64,000 bases of DNA from Streptomyces sp. BA2 (GCF_009769735.1 NZ_WSRO01000002.1:6150001-6214000), one strand, 5' to 3'. Shown: positions 51,107 through 59,777, counted from the stretch's first letter. Made by a program: numbers and translations. Notes: a model not told the origin generated them from the letters alone.

Positions 51107-52600
51107 ATGACGACACTCACCCGCCCCACCGACACCCTGACCCGCGACGCCCTGACCGTCCTGCAGCCCGGCTTCGTCGGGACCAGCGCGCCGGACTGGC
51201 TGCTGCGCAGGATCGGCGAAGGCCTCGCATCGGTCGGTCTGTTCGGCCGCAACATCGCCTCGCCCGGACAACTGGCCGCACTGACGGCCCAGTTGCGCGC
51301 CGAGCGGGACGACGTCCTGGTCGCCATCGACGAGGAGGGCGGTGACGTGACCCGCCTGGAGGTCCGCTCCGGGTCCTCCTTCCCGGGCAATCACGCGCTC
51401 GGCGCGGTCGACGACACGGCGCTGACCCGTGACGTGGCCGCCGAGCTGGGCCGCCGGCTCGCCGCGTGCGGCGTCAACCTCAACTGGGCGCCGTCCGCCG
51501 ACGTCAACTCCAACCCGGACAATCCCGTTATCGGCGTACGCTCCTTCGGCGCCGACCCGCTCCTCGTGGCCCGGCACACCGCCGCGTACGTCGAGGGGCT
51601 GCAGTCCGCGGGCGTCGCCGCCTGCACCAAGCACTTCCCTGGGCACGGCGACACCGCGGTCGACTCGCACCATGACGTGCCGCGCATCGGGGTCGACCCC
51701 GAGGTGCTGCGCGCCCGCGACCTCGCGCCGTTCCGGGCCGCGATCGCCGCGGGCTCGCGCGCCGTGATGAGCGCGCACATCCTCGTGCCGTCCCTTGACG
51801 CGGAGTACCCGGCGACGCTCTCGCGCCGCATCCTGACAGGCATCCTGCGCGAGGAACTGAACTACGACGGCCTGATCGTCACGGACGGCATGGAGATGCG
51901 GGCCATCTCCGCCACGTACGGCATCGAGCGCGGCAGCGTCCTCGCCATCGCCGCGGGCGCCGACGCGATCTGTGTGGGCGGCGGCCTCGCGGACGACGAC
52001 ACGGTCCTGCGCCTGCGCGACGCGCTGGTGGGGGCGGTGCGCACGGGCGAGCTATCGGAGGAACGCCTCGCCGACGCCGCAGCCCGCGTCCGTGCGCTGG
52101 CCCACTGGACTTCGGTGCCGGGCGCGGCCGAGCGTTCGGGGGGCGCGCCCGGCACCGAGATCGGCCTGGTCGCGGCCCGCCGCGCCCTGACGGTCACCCG
52201 GGGCGAGTCCTACACGGCCCCGCTCACCGAAGCTCCGTACGTCGCCGCCTTCACGCCGATGGCCAACATCGCGGTGGGCGACGAGACGCCGTGGGGCGTG
52301 GCCGCGGAGCTTGAACGCCTGCTCCCGGGCACGGAGACGGGCAGCTTCACGGGCGAGGACGCGGGCGCGCTCGCGCTGGGCGAGGCGGGGGAGCGGCGGA
52401 TCGTGGCCGTGGTCCGCGACGCCCACCGCCACGCGTGGATGGCACAGGCCCTGGACGTGCTGCTCGCGGCCCGCCCCGACACGATCGTGGTCGAAATGGG
52501 CGTCCCCCAGTCACCCCCGACGGGCGCCGTCCACATCGCCACGCACGGAGCAGCAAGAGTCTGTGGCTTGGCAGCGGCAGAGGTCATCGCTACCCGGTAG
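51107..52600 (+). CDS. nagZ: Glycoside hydrolase family 3 beta-N-acetylhexosaminidase (NagZ/DasD-like)
   Basis: 497 residues from ATG at 51107. No signal peptide, so it acts on imported chitobiose inside the cell. GH3 hallmarks: AIDEEGGDVTRLE (about 65-77), CTKHFPGHGDTAVDSHHDVP (about 172-191; the Asp-His pair serving as acid/base in NagZ-type enzymes) and the nucleophile aspartate in GLIVTDGMEMRA. It has a C-terminal domain beyond the TIM barrel. Last gene of the das operon; directly followed by the structured repeat element at 52605. In S. coelicolor this position was called dasD. Confidence 0.92.
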   Translation: MTTLTRPTDTLTRDALTVLQPGFVGTSAPDWLLRRIGEGLASVGLFGRNIASPGQLAALTAQLRAERDDVLVAIDEEGGDVTRLEVRSGSSFPGNHALGAVDDTALTRDVAAELGRRLAACGVNLNWAPSADVNSNPDNPVIGVRSFGADPLLVARHTAAYVEGLQSAGVAACTKHFPGHGDTAVDSHHDVPRIGVDPEVLRARDLAPFRAAIAAGSRAVMSAHILVPSLDAEYPATLSRRILTGILREELNYDGLIVTDGMEMRAISATYGIERGSVLAIAAGADAICVGGGLADDDTVLRLRDALVGAVRTGELSEERLADAAARVRALAHWTSVPGAAERSGGAPGTEIGLVAARRALTVTRGESYTAPLTEAPYVAAFTPMANIAVGDETPWGVAAELERLLPGTETGSFTGEDAGALALGEAGERRIVAVVRDAHRHAWMAQALDVLLAARPDTIVVEMGVPQSPPTGAVHIATHGAARVCGLAAAEVIATR

Positions 52601-52604
52601 GTCC

Positions 52605-52658
52605 GTCTGTGGGCAGGCGTTCCGCAAGGGCGGAACGGGTGGGCACAGACCACCCACC
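52605..52658 (+). repeat. Dispersed palindromic 3'-element, copy B
   Basis: Starts 5 bp after the nagZ stop. GTCTGTG pairs with CACAGAC; inner stem GTTCCGC/GCGGAAC. Same element and orientation as copy A after the Fur-family gene (18735-18790). The T:A pair of copy A is C:G here, a compensatory change. Confidence 0.7.
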
Positions 52659-52683
52659 GGCCCGCACACGAGCAGCGAACAGC

Positions 52684-52725
52684 AAGGTGCCGGGCACATT
52701 CCCAGCAGGGGGTGCCCGGCACCTT
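52684..52725. terminator. Bidirectional terminator between nagZ and nagB
   Basis: 14-bp stem AAGGTGCCGGGCAC / GTGCCCGGCACCTT with a 14-nt loop between convergent genes, 9 bp from the nagB stop. Confidence 0.8.
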
Positions 52726-52733
52726 CGTGCAAC

Positions 52734-53519
52734 CTACAGGCCCTGCCAGGTTGGCTTCGCGGCGTACGTGGCCCGGAAGTACTCCCCGAGCTTCAGCTTG
52801 GAGGCGGCGGCCTCGTCCACGACGACAGTCGCATGCCGGTGCAACTGCAGAGCCGAAGCCGGAACAACCGCGGCGACAGGCCCCTCCACCGTCGCGGCGA
52901 CCGCGTCCGCCTTGCCCTCACCGGTGGCGAGCAGCACCAGATGCCGCGCCTCCAGGATCGTCCCGATCCCCTGAGTGATCACGTGGTGCGGCACCTGCTC
53001 GATGTCGCCGTCGAAGAACCGGGCGTTGTCCACCCGCGTCTGCTCCGTCAGCGTCTTGATCCGCGTGCGCGAGGCGAGCGAGGAGCACGGTTCGTTGAAC
53101 CCGATGTGCCCGTCCGTGCCGATCCCGAGCAGCTGGAGGTCCACACCCCCGGCGTCCGCGAGCGCCTGGTCGTACGCCTCGCACGCCGCCTGCACATCCT
53201 CCGCGCTGCCGTCGGGCCCCATGAAGGACTTCTCGCTGAGCCCCAGCGGCTCGACGACCTCGCGCAGCACCACGGAGCGGTACGACTCGGGGTGCCCGGC
53301 GGGCAGCCCCACGTACTCGTCGAGCTGGCAGATCCGCGCCCGCGAGGCATCCACGGCACCGGAGCCGACCTTGGCGGCGAGGGCTTCGTAGATGGGCAGC
53401 GGGGTGGATCCGGTGGCGACACCGAGCAGGGCGTCAGGCTTACGGCGCACCAAGGCGGCCATGGCCTCCGCGATGAGCTCGCCGCCTGCCTTGGCGTCCG
53501 GGACGATGACAACTTCCAC
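52734..53519 (-). CDS. nagB: Glucosamine-6-phosphate deaminase NagB
   Basis: 261 residues from GTG at 53519 (VEVVIVPDAKAGGEL); an upstream frame to 53570 is not conserved in type. Converts glucosamine 6-phosphate to fructose 6-phosphate and ammonia, the last step of GlcNAc use. Motifs: LLGVATGSTPLPIY (phosphate site, about 35), ICQLDEYVGLP (catalytic Asp) and LLGIGTDGHIGFNEP with the active-site His. It is preceded by a dre at 53580, so it is a DasR target. Convergent with nagZ and divergent from a SIS-domain gene. Confidence 0.95.
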   Translation of the reverse strand: MEVVIVPDAKAGGELIAEAMAALVRRKPDALLGVATGSTPLPIYEALAAKVGSGAVDASRARICQLDEYVGLPAGHPESYRSVVLREVVEPLGLSEKSFMGPDGSAEDVQAACEAYDQALADAGGVDLQLLGIGTDGHIGFNEPCSSLASRTRIKTLTEQTRVDNARFFDGDIEQVPHHVITQGIGTILEARHLVLLATGEGKADAVAATVEGPVAAVVPASALQLHRHATVVVDEAAASKLKLGEYFRATYAAKPTWQGL

Positions 53520-53579
53520 GCTGGGCCTGCCGATCTGGAGAGGGCTCACGGGTCTGGAGAGAGGACCCACGGGGGACTA

Positions 53580-53595
53580 TGTGGTATAGACCAAT
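53580..53595. promoter_or_regulatory. DasR-responsive element at nagB / SIS gene
   Basis: TGTGGTATAGACCAAT keeps GGT-n-TAGACCA of the dre consensus. It lies 61 bp upstream of nagB and 126 bp upstream of the divergent SIS gene, so one site may serve both. Confidence 0.82.
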
Positions 53596-53720
53596 CTAGC
53601 AGAGCTGGCCCGCCCGGGCCCAAGGTTCCAGGGCTTCAAGTTCCCGCGTCCCATGCTCAGCTCTCCGCCCCGCCCCCGCCCGGCGGGCAAGCCACGCCCC
53701 GAACAGGGAAAGTGGGAGGC

Positions 53721-54791
53721 ATGACCGCCACGCCGACCACCCCGCAGAGCGAGCAGCCGGGCCGGATCATGTCCCGGGAGATGTCCGAACAGCCCGACGT
53801 CCTGCGCCGCCTCCTCGACACCGGCGCCCCGGACATCCGCGAGACCGCCCGACTGGTCGCCGCCAAGAAGCCCCGCTTCGTCCTCCTCACCGCACGCGGC
53901 ACCTCGGACCACGCCGCCCTCTACGCCAAGTACCTCCTGGAAGTCCGTCTGGGTGTGCCCTGCGGACTCACCTCGATGTCCACCTTCACGGCCTACGGAG
54001 CCAAGCCCGACCTGAGGGACGTCCTGGCCGTCACCGTCAGCCAGTCCGGGGGCTCGCCCGATCTGGTGGCCTCGACCCGCGCGGCCCGCGAGGCCGGCGC
54101 GATCACCCTCTCGGTGACCAACAACCCCGACTCGGCCCTGGCCGCCGTATCCGAACACCACATCGACATCCAAGCGGGCCCGGAAAAGGCGCTCCCCGCC
54201 ACGAAGACCTACACGGCATCCCTCCTCGCCCTCTATCTCTTCGTCGAGGGACTGCGCGGTGAAGACGGCGCCGCCGCCACCGCACTGCCCGGACTCGCGG
54301 CCCAACTCCTCGACCGCCAGGCGGAGATCAAGACCCTCGCCGCCCGCTACCGCTTCGCGGAACGCATGGTGATCACCTCACGCGGCTACGGCTACCCGAC
54401 CGCGAAGGAGGCTGCCCTCAAGCTGATGGAGACGAGCTACATCCCCGCCCTCGCCTACTCCGGAGCCGACCTGCTGCACGGCCCGCTCGCCATGGTCGAC
54501 AACATCTCGCCCGTCATCGCGGTCGTCACCGACGGCAGAGGGGGTCAGGCCCTGCAACCGGTCCTCGACCGCCTGCGCGGACGCGGCGCCGACCTCGTGG
54601 TCGTCGGTCCGAAGGCCCAGGTCGAGCAGGCGTCGGCCGGTTTCGTCCTGCCGACCGACGGCGTACCCGAAGAGCTCCAGCCGATCCTGGAGATCATCCC
54701 CCTCCAACTGCTCGCCCACGAGGTCACCATCGCCCGCGGCCAGGACCCGGACGCGCCGCGCGCCCTGGCGAAGGTGACGGAGACCCGCTGA
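53721..54791 (+). CDS. SIS-domain aminosugar isomerase/deaminase-like protein (GlmS C-terminal type)
   Basis: 356 residues from ATG at 53721. Two tandem SIS domains as in the isomerase half of GlmS: LTARGTSDHAALYAKYLLE and TVSQSGGSPDLVASTRAAREAG in the first, ITSRGYGYPTAKEAALKLMETSYIPALAYSGADLLHGP in the second. The glutaminase half of GlmS is absent, so it cannot make glucosamine 6-phosphate from glutamine. Proteins of this kind include NagB-II type deaminases and AgaS-like isomerases. Its place beside nagB and a shared dre suggest an amino-sugar phosphate substrate; the precise reaction is not settled. Confidence 0.87.
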   Translation: MTATPTTPQSEQPGRIMSREMSEQPDVLRRLLDTGAPDIRETARLVAAKKPRFVLLTARGTSDHAALYAKYLLEVRLGVPCGLTSMSTFTAYGAKPDLRDVLAVTVSQSGGSPDLVASTRAAREAGAITLSVTNNPDSALAAVSEHHIDIQAGPEKALPATKTYTASLLALYLFVEGLRGEDGAAATALPGLAAQLLDRQAEIKTLAARYRFAERMVITSRGYGYPTAKEAALKLMETSYIPALAYSGADLLHGPLAMVDNISPVIAVVTDGRGGQALQPVLDRLRGRGADLVVVGPKAQVEQASAGFVLPTDGVPEELQPILEIIPLQLLAHEVTIARGQDPDAPRALAKVTETR

Positions 54792-54800
54792 CGCGGGGCC

Positions 54801-55547
54801 TCACAGGCCGAGCGCCGAGCCTCCTGTTGCGTCGATGTACTGGCCGGTGATCCACCGCGCGTCGTCCGATGCGACGAAGGTGACGATGTCCGCCACGTCC
54901 GCCGGCTGGCCTATGCGGTCGAAGGTCGAGTAACCGGCCATCTCGGCGCGCTGCTTCTCGGGGATACCGTCCATCATCTCCGTCTCGATGATCCCCGGTG
55001 CCACGGCGTTGACCGTGATCCCGCGCGGGCCCAGGTCCTGGGCCAGGGTGTGCGTCAGGACGTTCAGCGCGCCCTTCGTCATCGAGTACCCGATCGTGAT
55101 CGGGAAGGCGATGCGGGTGACGCCCGAGGAGATGTTGATGATCCGGCCGCCGTCGCGCAGCCGGGACAGGCCCTTCTGGATGATGAAGAACGGCGCCTTC
55201 ACATTGACCGCGAACACCCGGTCGTAGTCCGCTTCCTGGACCTCTCCCACCTGGCTGTAGAGCCCTATCCCCGCGTTGTTCACCAGGATGTCCAGGCCGT
55301 CGGCGTGCCGGTCGAACTCGGCCCAGAGGGCTTCGGCGTCGCCCGGGACGCCCAACTCCGTACCGAAGGCGAAGGCGGATCCGCCCGCGGCCTCGATGGC
55401 CGCGACCGTCTCCTTCGCCGCTGTCTCGTTGCTGCCGTAATGCACGGCGACCCGCGCGCCGTCCCGCCCGAGCCGCTCGGCGACGCCCCGCCCGATGCCG
55501 CGGCTGCCGCCCGTGACCAGTGCCGTCTTCCCCGCAAGCGTGCCCAT
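54801..55547 (-). CDS. SDR-family oxidoreductase (FabG-like)
   Basis: 248 residues. Classical SDR: TGGSRGIGRG (NAD(P) binding, about 11-20), NNAGIG (about 90-95), catalytic Ser in INISSGVTRIAF and YSMTKGA (Tyr-x-x-x-Lys, about 153-157). FabG-like in size, but isolated from fatty-acid genes, so the substrate is open. Divergent from a TetR gene; two palindromes of the same type lie between, so it is probably that repressor's target. Confidence 0.9.
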   Translation of the reverse strand: MGTLAGKTALVTGGSRGIGRGVAERLGRDGARVAVHYGSNETAAKETVAAIEAAGGSAFAFGTELGVPGDAEALWAEFDRHADGLDILVNNAGIGLYSQVGEVQEADYDRVFAVNVKAPFFIIQKGLSRLRDGGRIINISSGVTRIAFPITIGYSMTKGALNVLTHTLAQDLGPRGITVNAVAPGIIETEMMDGIPEKQRAEMAGYSTFDRIGQPADVADIVTFVASDDARWITGQYIDATGGSALGL

Positions 55548-55568
55548 GAGAGCCGCCCCCTATTTCTC

Positions 55569-55627
55569 TAGTGGTCGCTACAGAAAGAACCGTAGCGGAC
55601 CCCGAGCCGTTTTTCTAGCGGCCGCTA
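55569..55627. promoter_or_regulatory. Twin palindromic operators between SDR and TetR genes
   Basis: TAGTGGTCGCTA (55569-55580) and the perfect palindrome TAGCGGCCGCTA (55616-55627) are two versions of one site, each preceded by TTTCTC or TTTTTC, with centres 47 bp apart. Each lies next to one of the two divergent genes (22 bp and 14 bp from their starts), a typical TetR operator layout. Confidence 0.75.
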
Positions 55628-55640
55628 TACAATTCACTCC

Positions 55641-56237
55641 ATGGCGACGAAACAGCGCGGACGCCCCCGCTCCTTCGACCGCGAGACCGCACTGGAGCAG
55701 GCCCTGCGCACCTTCTGGGAACAGGGGTACGAGGCGACATCGGTCACGGACCTCACCCGGGCCATGGGCATCGGCGCCCCCAGCATGTATGCGGCCTTCG
55801 GTGACAAGCAGTCACTGTTCGAGGAGGTCGTGCTGCTGTACGGGCAGACGCACGGCTCCTTCGGCGAGCGCGCCTTCGCCGAGGAGCCGACCGTCCGCGG
55901 CGGAGTGGCGCGGATGCTGCACGAGGCCGCCGACAAGTACACGGAAGCCGGACACCCCCGCGGCTGCCTGGTCATCTGCGCCGCGACGAACTGCGCGACG
56001 CCGGAGGTCGAGTCCGCTCTGCGCGACCGGCGCAACGCCAACGTCAGCTCCATCGAGTCCCGCATAAGGGCCGCCGTCGCCACGGGCGAGCTCCCCCCGG
56101 GGACGGACGCCCCCGCCCTGGCCCGCTACACCGGAGCCGTGCTCCAGGGCATGTCCCAGCAGTCCCGCGACGGCGCGAGCCGGCAGGAGCTGGAAGCGGT
56201 CGCCGAGCTGGCGATGCGGGTCTGGCCCGATGTATGA
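55641..56237 (+). CDS. TetR-family repressor (AcrR/YxaF-like)
   Basis: 198 residues. N-terminal [55 protein letters not shown] is the TetR DNA-binding domain with HTH at about 35-54. The C-terminal part [24 protein letters not shown] is characteristic of the YxaF/TetR_C_16-like group, often controlling an adjacent oxidoreductase. Divergent SDR gene and two matched palindromes make self- and SDR-repression likely. Confidence 0.9.
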   Translation: MATKQRGRPRSFDRETALEQALRTFWEQGYEATSVTDLTRAMGIGAPSMYAAFGDKQSLFEEVVLLYGQTHGSFGERAFAEEPTVRGGVARMLHEAADKYTEAGHPRGCLVICAATNCATPEVESALRDRRNANVSSIESRIRAAVATGELPPGTDAPALARYTGAVLQGMSQQSRDGASRQELEAVAELAMRVWPDV

Positions 56238-56303
56238 GTCCGCTGGGCTGCAAGTGAGAGAAAGAGACAACAACAAACATCTGCCGACGCATGGACACAA
56301 GTG

Positions 56304-56319
56304 AATGGTCTAGTCCACA
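56304..56319. promoter_or_regulatory. Candidate DasR-responsive element upstream of the histidine kinase
   Basis: AATGGTCTAGTCCACA matches 13 of 16 positions of the dre consensus, as well as the dasA site does. It lies in the 318-bp gap after the TetR gene, 237 bp before the kinase start. The rest of the gap shows no gene and no clear terminator. Confidence 0.5.
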
Positions 56320-56555
56320 ATGCGTTGGTAAAGCATCCGCCCTTCCCGCACAGGAGGGCGGACCGAGGAACCGGCACTCTCTGCCCTGACCGTGTCGGAT
56401 CCTCCGATCGGCCGCCCGGTACCGCACATTCCGGTGGTCGGTGTTCCTGAAGGGCTGCGGTGCCGTGGGCGGGTTGAGGGTCCCGCCCTGGCGCCGCGGC
56501 TCGTCGGGGATCTCCCGGAGCGGGCCCGCCGGACGTGCCAGGTACGCTCGCACAC

Positions 56556-58031
56556 GTGCCCTCCATGAACGACCTCGTACGCCAGCACACCGCTCTCGGT
56601 GACTCCGATCTCGAGTGGCTGCATCTGCTGGTCTCGGAGTGGCAGCTGCTCTCCGACCTCTCCTTCGCCGACCTCGTGCTCTGGGTCCCCACCCGCGACG
56701 GCACCCGCTATGTCTCCGTGGCGCAGATGCGGCCCAACACCGGGCCCACCTCCTACCAGGACGACATGGTCGGCCACCTCGTCCCGCGGGGCCGCCGCCC
56801 GCTGCTCGACGCCGCCCTCGACGAGGGCCGCATCGTGCGCGAGGGCGACCCCGAGTGGCGCGAAGAGGTCCCGGTGCGGGTCGAGTCCATCCCCGTACGC
56901 AGGGAAGGGCGCGTCCTGGGGGTCATCGCCCGCAACACGAATCTGCTCACGGTGCGCACCCCCTCGCGCCTTGAGCTGACCTATCTTCAGTCGGCGTCCG
57001 ACCTGGCCCAGATGATCGCCGCCGGTTCCTTCCCGTTCCCCGGCCAGCAGGTCGACATGGACGCGTCCCCGCGCGTGGGCGACGGTCTGCTCAGGCTCGA
57101 CGCCGACGGCATCGTCCAGTACGCGTCGCCGAACGCGCTCTCCGCGTACCACCGCCTCGGCCTGGCCGCCGACCTGGTCGGCCACCACCTCGGCACGGCG
57201 ACCGCCGAACTCGCCCCGTCCCGCGGCCCGGTGGACGAGGCGCTCGCCAAGGTCGCCAGCGGCTGGGCGCCCCGCGAGTTCGAGATCGAGGGCGGTGACG
57301 GCGTGATCCAGCTCCGCGCGATCCCCCTCAAGCCCAAGGGCCCGCGCATCGGCTCGCTCGTCCTGCTCCGCGACGTCACCGAACTGCGCCGCCGAGAGCG
57401 GGAGTTGATCACCAAGGACGCGACCATCCGGGAGATCCACCACCGGGTGAAGAACAACCTCCAGACGGTCGCCGCGCTCCTTCGCCTCCAGGCGCGCCGC
57501 ATCGACTCCGCCACCGGCCGCGAAGCCCTCGAAGAGGCCGTACGCCGCGTGGGCTCCATCGCCATCGTGCACGAGACGCTGTCCCAGAACCTGGACGAGC
57601 GCGTGGAGTTCGACGAGATCGCCGACCGCGTCCTCGCGATGGTGGCCGAGATCTCGCCCGGCAAGGTCACCGGCCGGCGCACCGGCCGCTTCGGCATCCT
57701 GGACGCCGAGGTCGCCACCCCGCTGTCGATGGTCCTCACGGAGGTTCTGCAGAACGCCCTGGAGCACGGCTTCCAGGAGGGCGACACCGGAACGGTCGAG
57801 GTCTCCGCCGTACGCGGCGGCACGAGCAAGGACGCCCGACTCCTCATCACCGTCCAGGACGACGGCGTCGGCCTGCCCGACGGCTTCGATCCGCACCGCT
57901 CGGGCAACCTCGGCCTGCAGATCGTCCGCACCCTGGTCGAGGGCGAGATGGGCGGCACGTTCGACATGGTGCGGGCCCCGGAGCGCGGCACGCAGGTCGT
58001 GCTCGACATCCCGGTACGCGCCGACAAGTAG
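56556..58031 (+). CDS. PdtaS-like sensor histidine kinase (GAF-PAS-HisKA_2-HATPase)
   Basis: 491 residues from GTG at 56556 (VPSMNDLVRQHTAL); ATG at 56565 is an alternative. An N-terminal GAF-like domain (residues 1-150) is followed by a PAS-type domain (about 165-290, GLLRLDADGIVQYASPNALSAY). The HisKA_2 motif REIHHRVKNNLQTVAALLRLQARR (about 296-319) carries the phospho-acceptor His, and a HATPase domain follows (LTEVLQNALEHGF, DDGVGLPDGFD, GNLGLQIVRTLV). No membrane segment, so a cytoplasmic sensor. The M. tuberculosis homologue PdtaS signals to the ANTAR antiterminator PdtaR; no response regulator is adjacent here. Confidence 0.92.
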   Translation: MPSMNDLVRQHTALGDSDLEWLHLLVSEWQLLSDLSFADLVLWVPTRDGTRYVSVAQMRPNTGPTSYQDDMVGHLVPRGRRPLLDAALDEGRIVREGDPEWREEVPVRVESIPVRREGRVLGVIARNTNLLTVRTPSRLELTYLQSASDLAQMIAAGSFPFPGQQVDMDASPRVGDGLLRLDADGIVQYASPNALSAYHRLGLAADLVGHHLGTATAELAPSRGPVDEALAKVASGWAPREFEIEGGDGVIQLRAIPLKPKGPRIGSLVLLRDVTELRRRERELITKDATIREIHHRVKNNLQTVAALLRLQARRIDSATGREALEEAVRRVGSIAIVHETLSQNLDERVEFDEIADRVLAMVAEISPGKVTGRRTGRFGILDAEVATPLSMVLTEVLQNALEHGFQEGDTGTVEVSAVRGGTSKDARLLITVQDDGVGLPDGFDPHRSGNLGLQIVRTLVEGEMGGTFDMVRAPERGTQVVLDIPVRADK

Positions 58032-58086
58032 CGCCGGGGGAAGGGGAGATCACGGCAGATCACCCGCCCGGCACCGCACACGCAAA

Positions 58087-58125
58087 GCAGTGAGCCCCGG
58101 ACCGAAGTGGTCCGGGGCTCACTGC
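58087..58125. terminator. Bidirectional terminator between kinase and wblE
   Basis: Perfect 17-bp stem GCAGTGAGCCCCGGACC / GGTCCGGGGCTCACTGC with a GAAGT loop between convergent genes. Confidence 0.87.
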
Positions 58126-58232
58126 TCACGTTGCGTTGCGCATCGGGGGTACTGCGCGGCTGCGGCTCGGGGGCGGGAGATGCGTACTCGCTGTACGCGC
58201 CGCCGGGCTCAGGCTCGTAGGGGGCGTGAGCG

Positions 58233-58490
58233 TCAGGCGCTGGCCTGGCGTGCACGGTTGCGAGCGGCGCGGCGCTTCATTGCGCGGCGCTCGTCCTCGC
58301 TGAGGCCACCCCAGACGCCGGAGTCCTGGCCGGACTCGAGCGCCCACTGCAGGCACTGCTCCATGACGGGGCAGCGGCGGCAGACGGCCTTGGCTTCCTC
58401 GATCTGCAGCAGCGCAGGACCGGTGTTGCCGATGGGGAAGAAGAGCTCGGGGTCTTCCTCGCGGCAAACGGCGTTGTGACGCCAGTCCAT
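58233..58490 (-). CDS. wblE: WhiB-family iron-sulfur regulator WblE
   Basis: 85 residues. Four invariant cysteines C9, C37, C40 and C46 (CRRCPVMEQC) bind a [4Fe-4S] cluster; the family GVWGG turn (about 58-62) and the basic tail (RRAMKRRAARNRARQ) for DNA binding follow. Size and sequence match WblE, the near-universal actinobacterial member related to WhiB1. Start ATG preceded by AAGGAG. The upstream 318 bp hold its promoter region but no gene; I could not define -10/-35 boxes with confidence. Confidence 0.93.
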   Translation of the reverse strand: MDWRHNAVCREEDPELFFPIGNTGPALLQIEEAKAVCRRCPVMEQCLQWALESGQDSGVWGGLSEDERRAMKRRAARNRARQASA

Positions 58491-58808
58491 GGCTGCTACC
58501 TCTCCTTGGTATTACATGCAGGTTGCTTGTGAATGTGAACGCTTTCACGAATCCCTCGACGACGGAAGGGACTTTCGTCACATACGCGACGATGTCCTAT
58601 GCGTTGAGGAGGGGGTTCTGGCTCTCTGTGGGGCCGATGTTGCGGGCCGTCCCGATCGCCATGTAGAGATTCGCAAACCTCGGCGGCGGATACAACCCCT
58701 TCCGGCAAGTTTTTTTTGATTCCTCAGTGTCGGCTGGGTCACAGCCGTACTTCCATGGGGTGGACCCTGGCCTAAACGTTCGAGTGAAAGGACTTTGGCC
58801 CCTTCTAC

Positions 58809-59777
58809 TCACACAATCACACGCAGTGCACGGCGTACGCCTGTGAACGTCACGCTCGTCCGCAGCCCCAGGTGGTCGCCGTCCATCTGAAGCGGGAGCG
58901 GCACCTTCGAATGCAAGGTGAAGTCGGTGAGGTCATGGAGCGTGACCGCGTGCTTGCCGTGCGGTCCGCGATCGGGCGTCGAGGTCAGCAGCTGGGTCCC
59001 GTAACGGGCCACCGCGGTGGTGGAGAGCTTGCTCAGACCGAGCACGTCCAGGCCGGTGTCGAAGGAGGCCTGCGGGGACGCGTACATCGGGCGATTGCCC
59101 AGGTAGGTGTAGGGGGAGGTGTTGCAGACTATGGAGAGCACGAGGTCGGTCACCGGGTCCTCGCCGGCCCGTTCCAGCGTGATCATTCCGTGCCTGCGGT
59201 GCGGCTCGTCGAGGAACTGACGGAACACCTGGCGCAAATACAGCGCATGGGTGGACCGCTTCCCGCGCTCCCTCTGCTGTTCGACTCGTCCCACCACTCC
59301 GGCGTCGAAACCGAATCCGGCGGCGAAAGTGAACCAGTGCCCGGGAACGGCTTCGTCCTCCGTGCCGGGAGTTCCCGACAGGTGGCCCAGGCTCACTGTG
59401 CGTTCGCTTCCCTCACGCAGGGCGTCGAGCAGTGCGCCGGTCGCCTCCACGGCGTCGTTGGGCAGACCGAGGGCGCGCGCGAAGACGTTGGTGGAGCCGC
59501 CGGGGACGACCGCCAGGCGCGGCAGACGGGCCGGGTCGGGGCCGTTGTGCAGCAGGCCGTTGACGACCTCGTTGACCGTGCCGTCCCCGCCGAGGGCGAC
59601 GACGAGCTCGATGTCCTTGCTCTCCGCGGCCTGTCTTCCGAGGTCCCGGGCGTGGCCGCGGTACTCCGTGGTGACCGCCTCGAGTTTCATCTCGCTCGCC
59701 AGCGCGTGGATCAGTACGTCACGCGTGCGCGCGCTGGTGGTGGTTGCCGCTGGGTTGACCACAAGGAGTGCACGCAT
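58809..59777 (-). CDS. Diacylglycerol kinase-like lipid kinase
   Basis: 322 residues. N-terminal DAGKc domain starting LLVVNPAATTTSA, with the nucleotide-binding VVALGGDGTVNEVVNGLL (about 58-75) and VVPGGSTNVFARALGLP (about 91-107); C-terminal beta-sandwich with FTFAAGFGFDAGVVGRVE. Members phosphorylate diacylglycerol or other membrane lipids. No membrane segment, so it acts at the membrane surface. Divergent from the small membrane protein at 59870. Confidence 0.87.
   Translation of the reverse strand: MRALLVVNPAATTTSARTRDVLIHALASEMKLEAVTTEYRGHARDLGRQAAESKDIELVVALGGDGTVNEVVNGLLHNGPDPARLPRLAVVPGGSTNVFARALGLPNDAVEATGALLDALREGSERTVSLGHLSGTPGTEDEAVPGHWFTFAAGFGFDAGVVGRVEQQRERGKRSTHALYLRQVFRQFLDEPHRRHGMITLERAGEDPVTDLVLSIVCNTSPYTYLGNRPMYASPQASFDTGLDVLGLSKLSTTAVARYGTQLLTSTPDRGPHGKHAVTLHDLTDFTLHSKVPLPLQMDGDHLGLRTSVTFTGVRRALRVIV

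Noticed and set aside
52311..53720. Long upstream extension of the SIS-protein frame through nagB and the end of nagZ
   Set aside because: It overlaps real genes on both strands; the conserved SIS protein starts at 53721 next to GGGAGG.
57847..58581. Minus-strand frames upstream and downstream of wblE suggesting extra small genes
   Set aside because: They overlap the terminator hairpin or the wblE gene in other frames and lack ribosome-binding sites.
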